Notes under the pieces: generated by a model | The model's database searches: none | What the model was told of the DNA's origin: nothing | What the model saw: only the letters and a program-made list of their open reading frames with translations | Position numbers and translations under genes: made by a program | Shown: positions 63,628 through 64,000 of the stretch, one piece after another | How the letters are laid out: the number at the start of each line of letters is the position of its first letter | Position numbering within the stretch: position 1 is the stretch's first letter | Assembly (NCBI GenBank): GCA_963741845.1 | Contig: CAVUJV010000017.1 | Location: 62,001 to 126,000 of the forward strand | Length of the DNA: 64,000 bases | Direction of reading: 5' to 3' | Origin: Roseiarcus sp963741845 | GTDB taxonomy: Bacteria > Pseudomonadota > Alphaproteobacteria > Rhizobiales > Beijerinckiaceae

Positions 63628-63781
63628 CGGCGACCCGAAGATGACGACCGCTCTACTCGATCGTCTCACCCACCGCTGCCACATTCTCGAAACCGGAAAC
63701 GACAGCTTCCGCTTCAAGAACAGCTCGGCGAAAGCCGCCAAACCCGCAAAGGAGAAACCTCGAAACTTGACGAACGCCTGA
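63628..63781 (+). pseudogene. istB: IstB 3' part, separated by the recombinase unit
   Basis: The plus strand reads GDPKMTTALLDRLTHRCHIL, ETGNDSFRFKNSSAKAAKPA and KEKPRNLTNA to a TGA at 63781. This is the normal IstB C-terminus (second-region ATPase end, then a basic tail). It is separated from the 5' part by 2.6 kb. Confidence 0.85.
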
Positions 63782-63852
63782 TCCCAAAACCATCATCAAG
63801 CCGGGTCAGTTCTCAATGGAAATCCCGGGTCAGTTCTCGACGGAAATCGACA

Positions 63853-64000
63853 GCGTATCGCGCTTGCCAGCGCCAGACCGCGGGTCGGCTGACGCCCGCC
63901 CGCCGCGCCACTTCCTGCACAGGCAAACGGTCGGCCGAACAAAGGACGATGTGCGCCCGCCGCACATGTTTAAGTGGGCGATTGCGATCCGCGACAATGG
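63853..64000 (-). pseudogene. N-terminal fragment of an IS630-type transposase, cut by IS21
   Basis: The minus strand reads IVADRNRPLKHVRRAHIVLC, SADRLPVQEVARRAGVSRPA and VWRWQARY, then runs into the IS21 end. RNRPxKHVxRAxIVL...VARRAGVSRPAVWRWQARY is the helix-turn-helix head of IS630-like transposases. The rest of this transposase should lie beyond the other side of the IS21 but is not found near 58.7 kb. The gene's start is outside the window. Confidence 0.7.

Larger units (their letters stand above)
61024..63633 (-). mobile_element. Serine-recombinase unit inserted in istB
   Basis: 2,610 bases lie between two copies of CGGCGA (61018-61023 and 63628-63633). Deleting them restores ...EWATVFGDPKMTTALLDRL, the normal IstB sequence. 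The unit carries a large serine recombinase and a small DUF5372-like gene, both on the minus strand. No inverted repeats are evident at the edges, as expected for serine-recombinase-mediated insertion. Confidence 0.75.
58743..63852 (+). mobile_element. IS21-family element carrying an insertion
   Basis: Left end TGTTGATTTCCACTGAGAGC (58743 on) and right end, read inverted from 63852, TGTCGATTTCCGTCGAGAAC; both continue TGACCCGGG. A second internal copy of the GAGAACTGACCC motif follows each end, as in IS21 elements. It contains istA, a split istB and a 2.6-kb recombinase unit. No target duplication is visible: the left flank is the kinase gene and the right flank an IS630 transposase, so the flanks have been rearranged. 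Confidence 0.85.

Noticed and set aside
1..64000. CRISPR arrays, tRNA or rRNA genes.
   Set aside because: I saw no regularly spaced repeats and no tRNA- or rRNA-like sequence on either strand during reading; short tRNAs could still be missed by eye.

Overview
The window is high-GC alphaproteobacterial DNA, most likely a large repABC plasmid (or a plasmid-derived island) from a Rhizobiales/Hyphomicrobiales member. A Methylocystis, Methylosinus, Methylobacterium or Bradyrhizobium-like host would fit, but no gene fixes the genus. The evidence is a repA-repB-repC operon with an antisense ctRNA and repABC-type parS sites, a DUF1403/ScpB-like/tyrosine-recombinase cluster, an I-type (Dot/Icm-like) conjugation gene set, GcrA-like and DUF188 proteins, and many insertion sequences.

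Layout. 0-13 kb: genes of a type IVB (Dot/Icm, IncI-Tra-like) secretion/conjugation system: a DotI/IcmL-like protein cut by the window edge, a small pilin-like membrane protein, two DNA-binding regulators, a TcpQ-like protein, secreted and proline-rich proteins, DotA/TraY, a lipoprotein, and a DsbC/G-like protein with an altered active site. 13.4-20.6 kb: an integrase scrap, a ParDE toxin-antitoxin pair whose toxin appears to start at ATT, a PRC-barrel protein, a DUF188 protein, a flavin amine oxidase, a ChrR-like cupin and remnants. 20.6-29 kb: a ketone-body/PHB cluster (3-hydroxybutyrate dehydrogenase, acetoacetate decarboxylase, patatin), then an RND efflux pump with its adaptor, divergent from a TetR regulator. 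28.8-35.6 kb: a graveyard of IS21, IS630, IS110, IS6, ISKra4 and IS3 pieces with a few small genes. 35.7-42 kb: a clean operon for a ribose-type ABC importer with an embedded nitrilase-family hydrolase and a GntR/FadR regulator. 42-45.6 kb: remnants and an IS110 copy inside an IS3 element. 45.6-57.5 kb: the plasmid core (truncated primase, repCBA, a wrecked integrase, a SelW-like protein, VapBC, a second integrase, DUF1403, ScpB-like). 57.5-64 kb: a truncated kinase, then an IS21 element whose istB is split by a serine-recombinase unit.

How it fits together. RepA/RepB partition the plasmid through parS sites, RepC initiates replication under ctRNA control, and the tyrosine recombinases, the ScpB-like protein and GGGCAGGG octamers that reverse polarity around the origin suggest an additional chromosome-like maintenance layer. 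The secretion genes would give self-transfer. The accessory modules supply uptake and catabolism of an amide- or nitrile-type compound, ketone-body metabolism and efflux.

Caution. At least fifteen otherwise well-preserved genes, including repC, dotA, the pump, adc, the TetR gene and both integrases, change reading frame one or more times. So many scattered single-base shifts, one in an essential replication gene, point to residual indel errors in the assembly at least as much as to real decay. Genes called pseudogenes for a frameshift alone may be intact in the organism. Frameshifts at A7/A8 runs in the two IS630 transposases are instead consistent with programmed -1 frameshifting.
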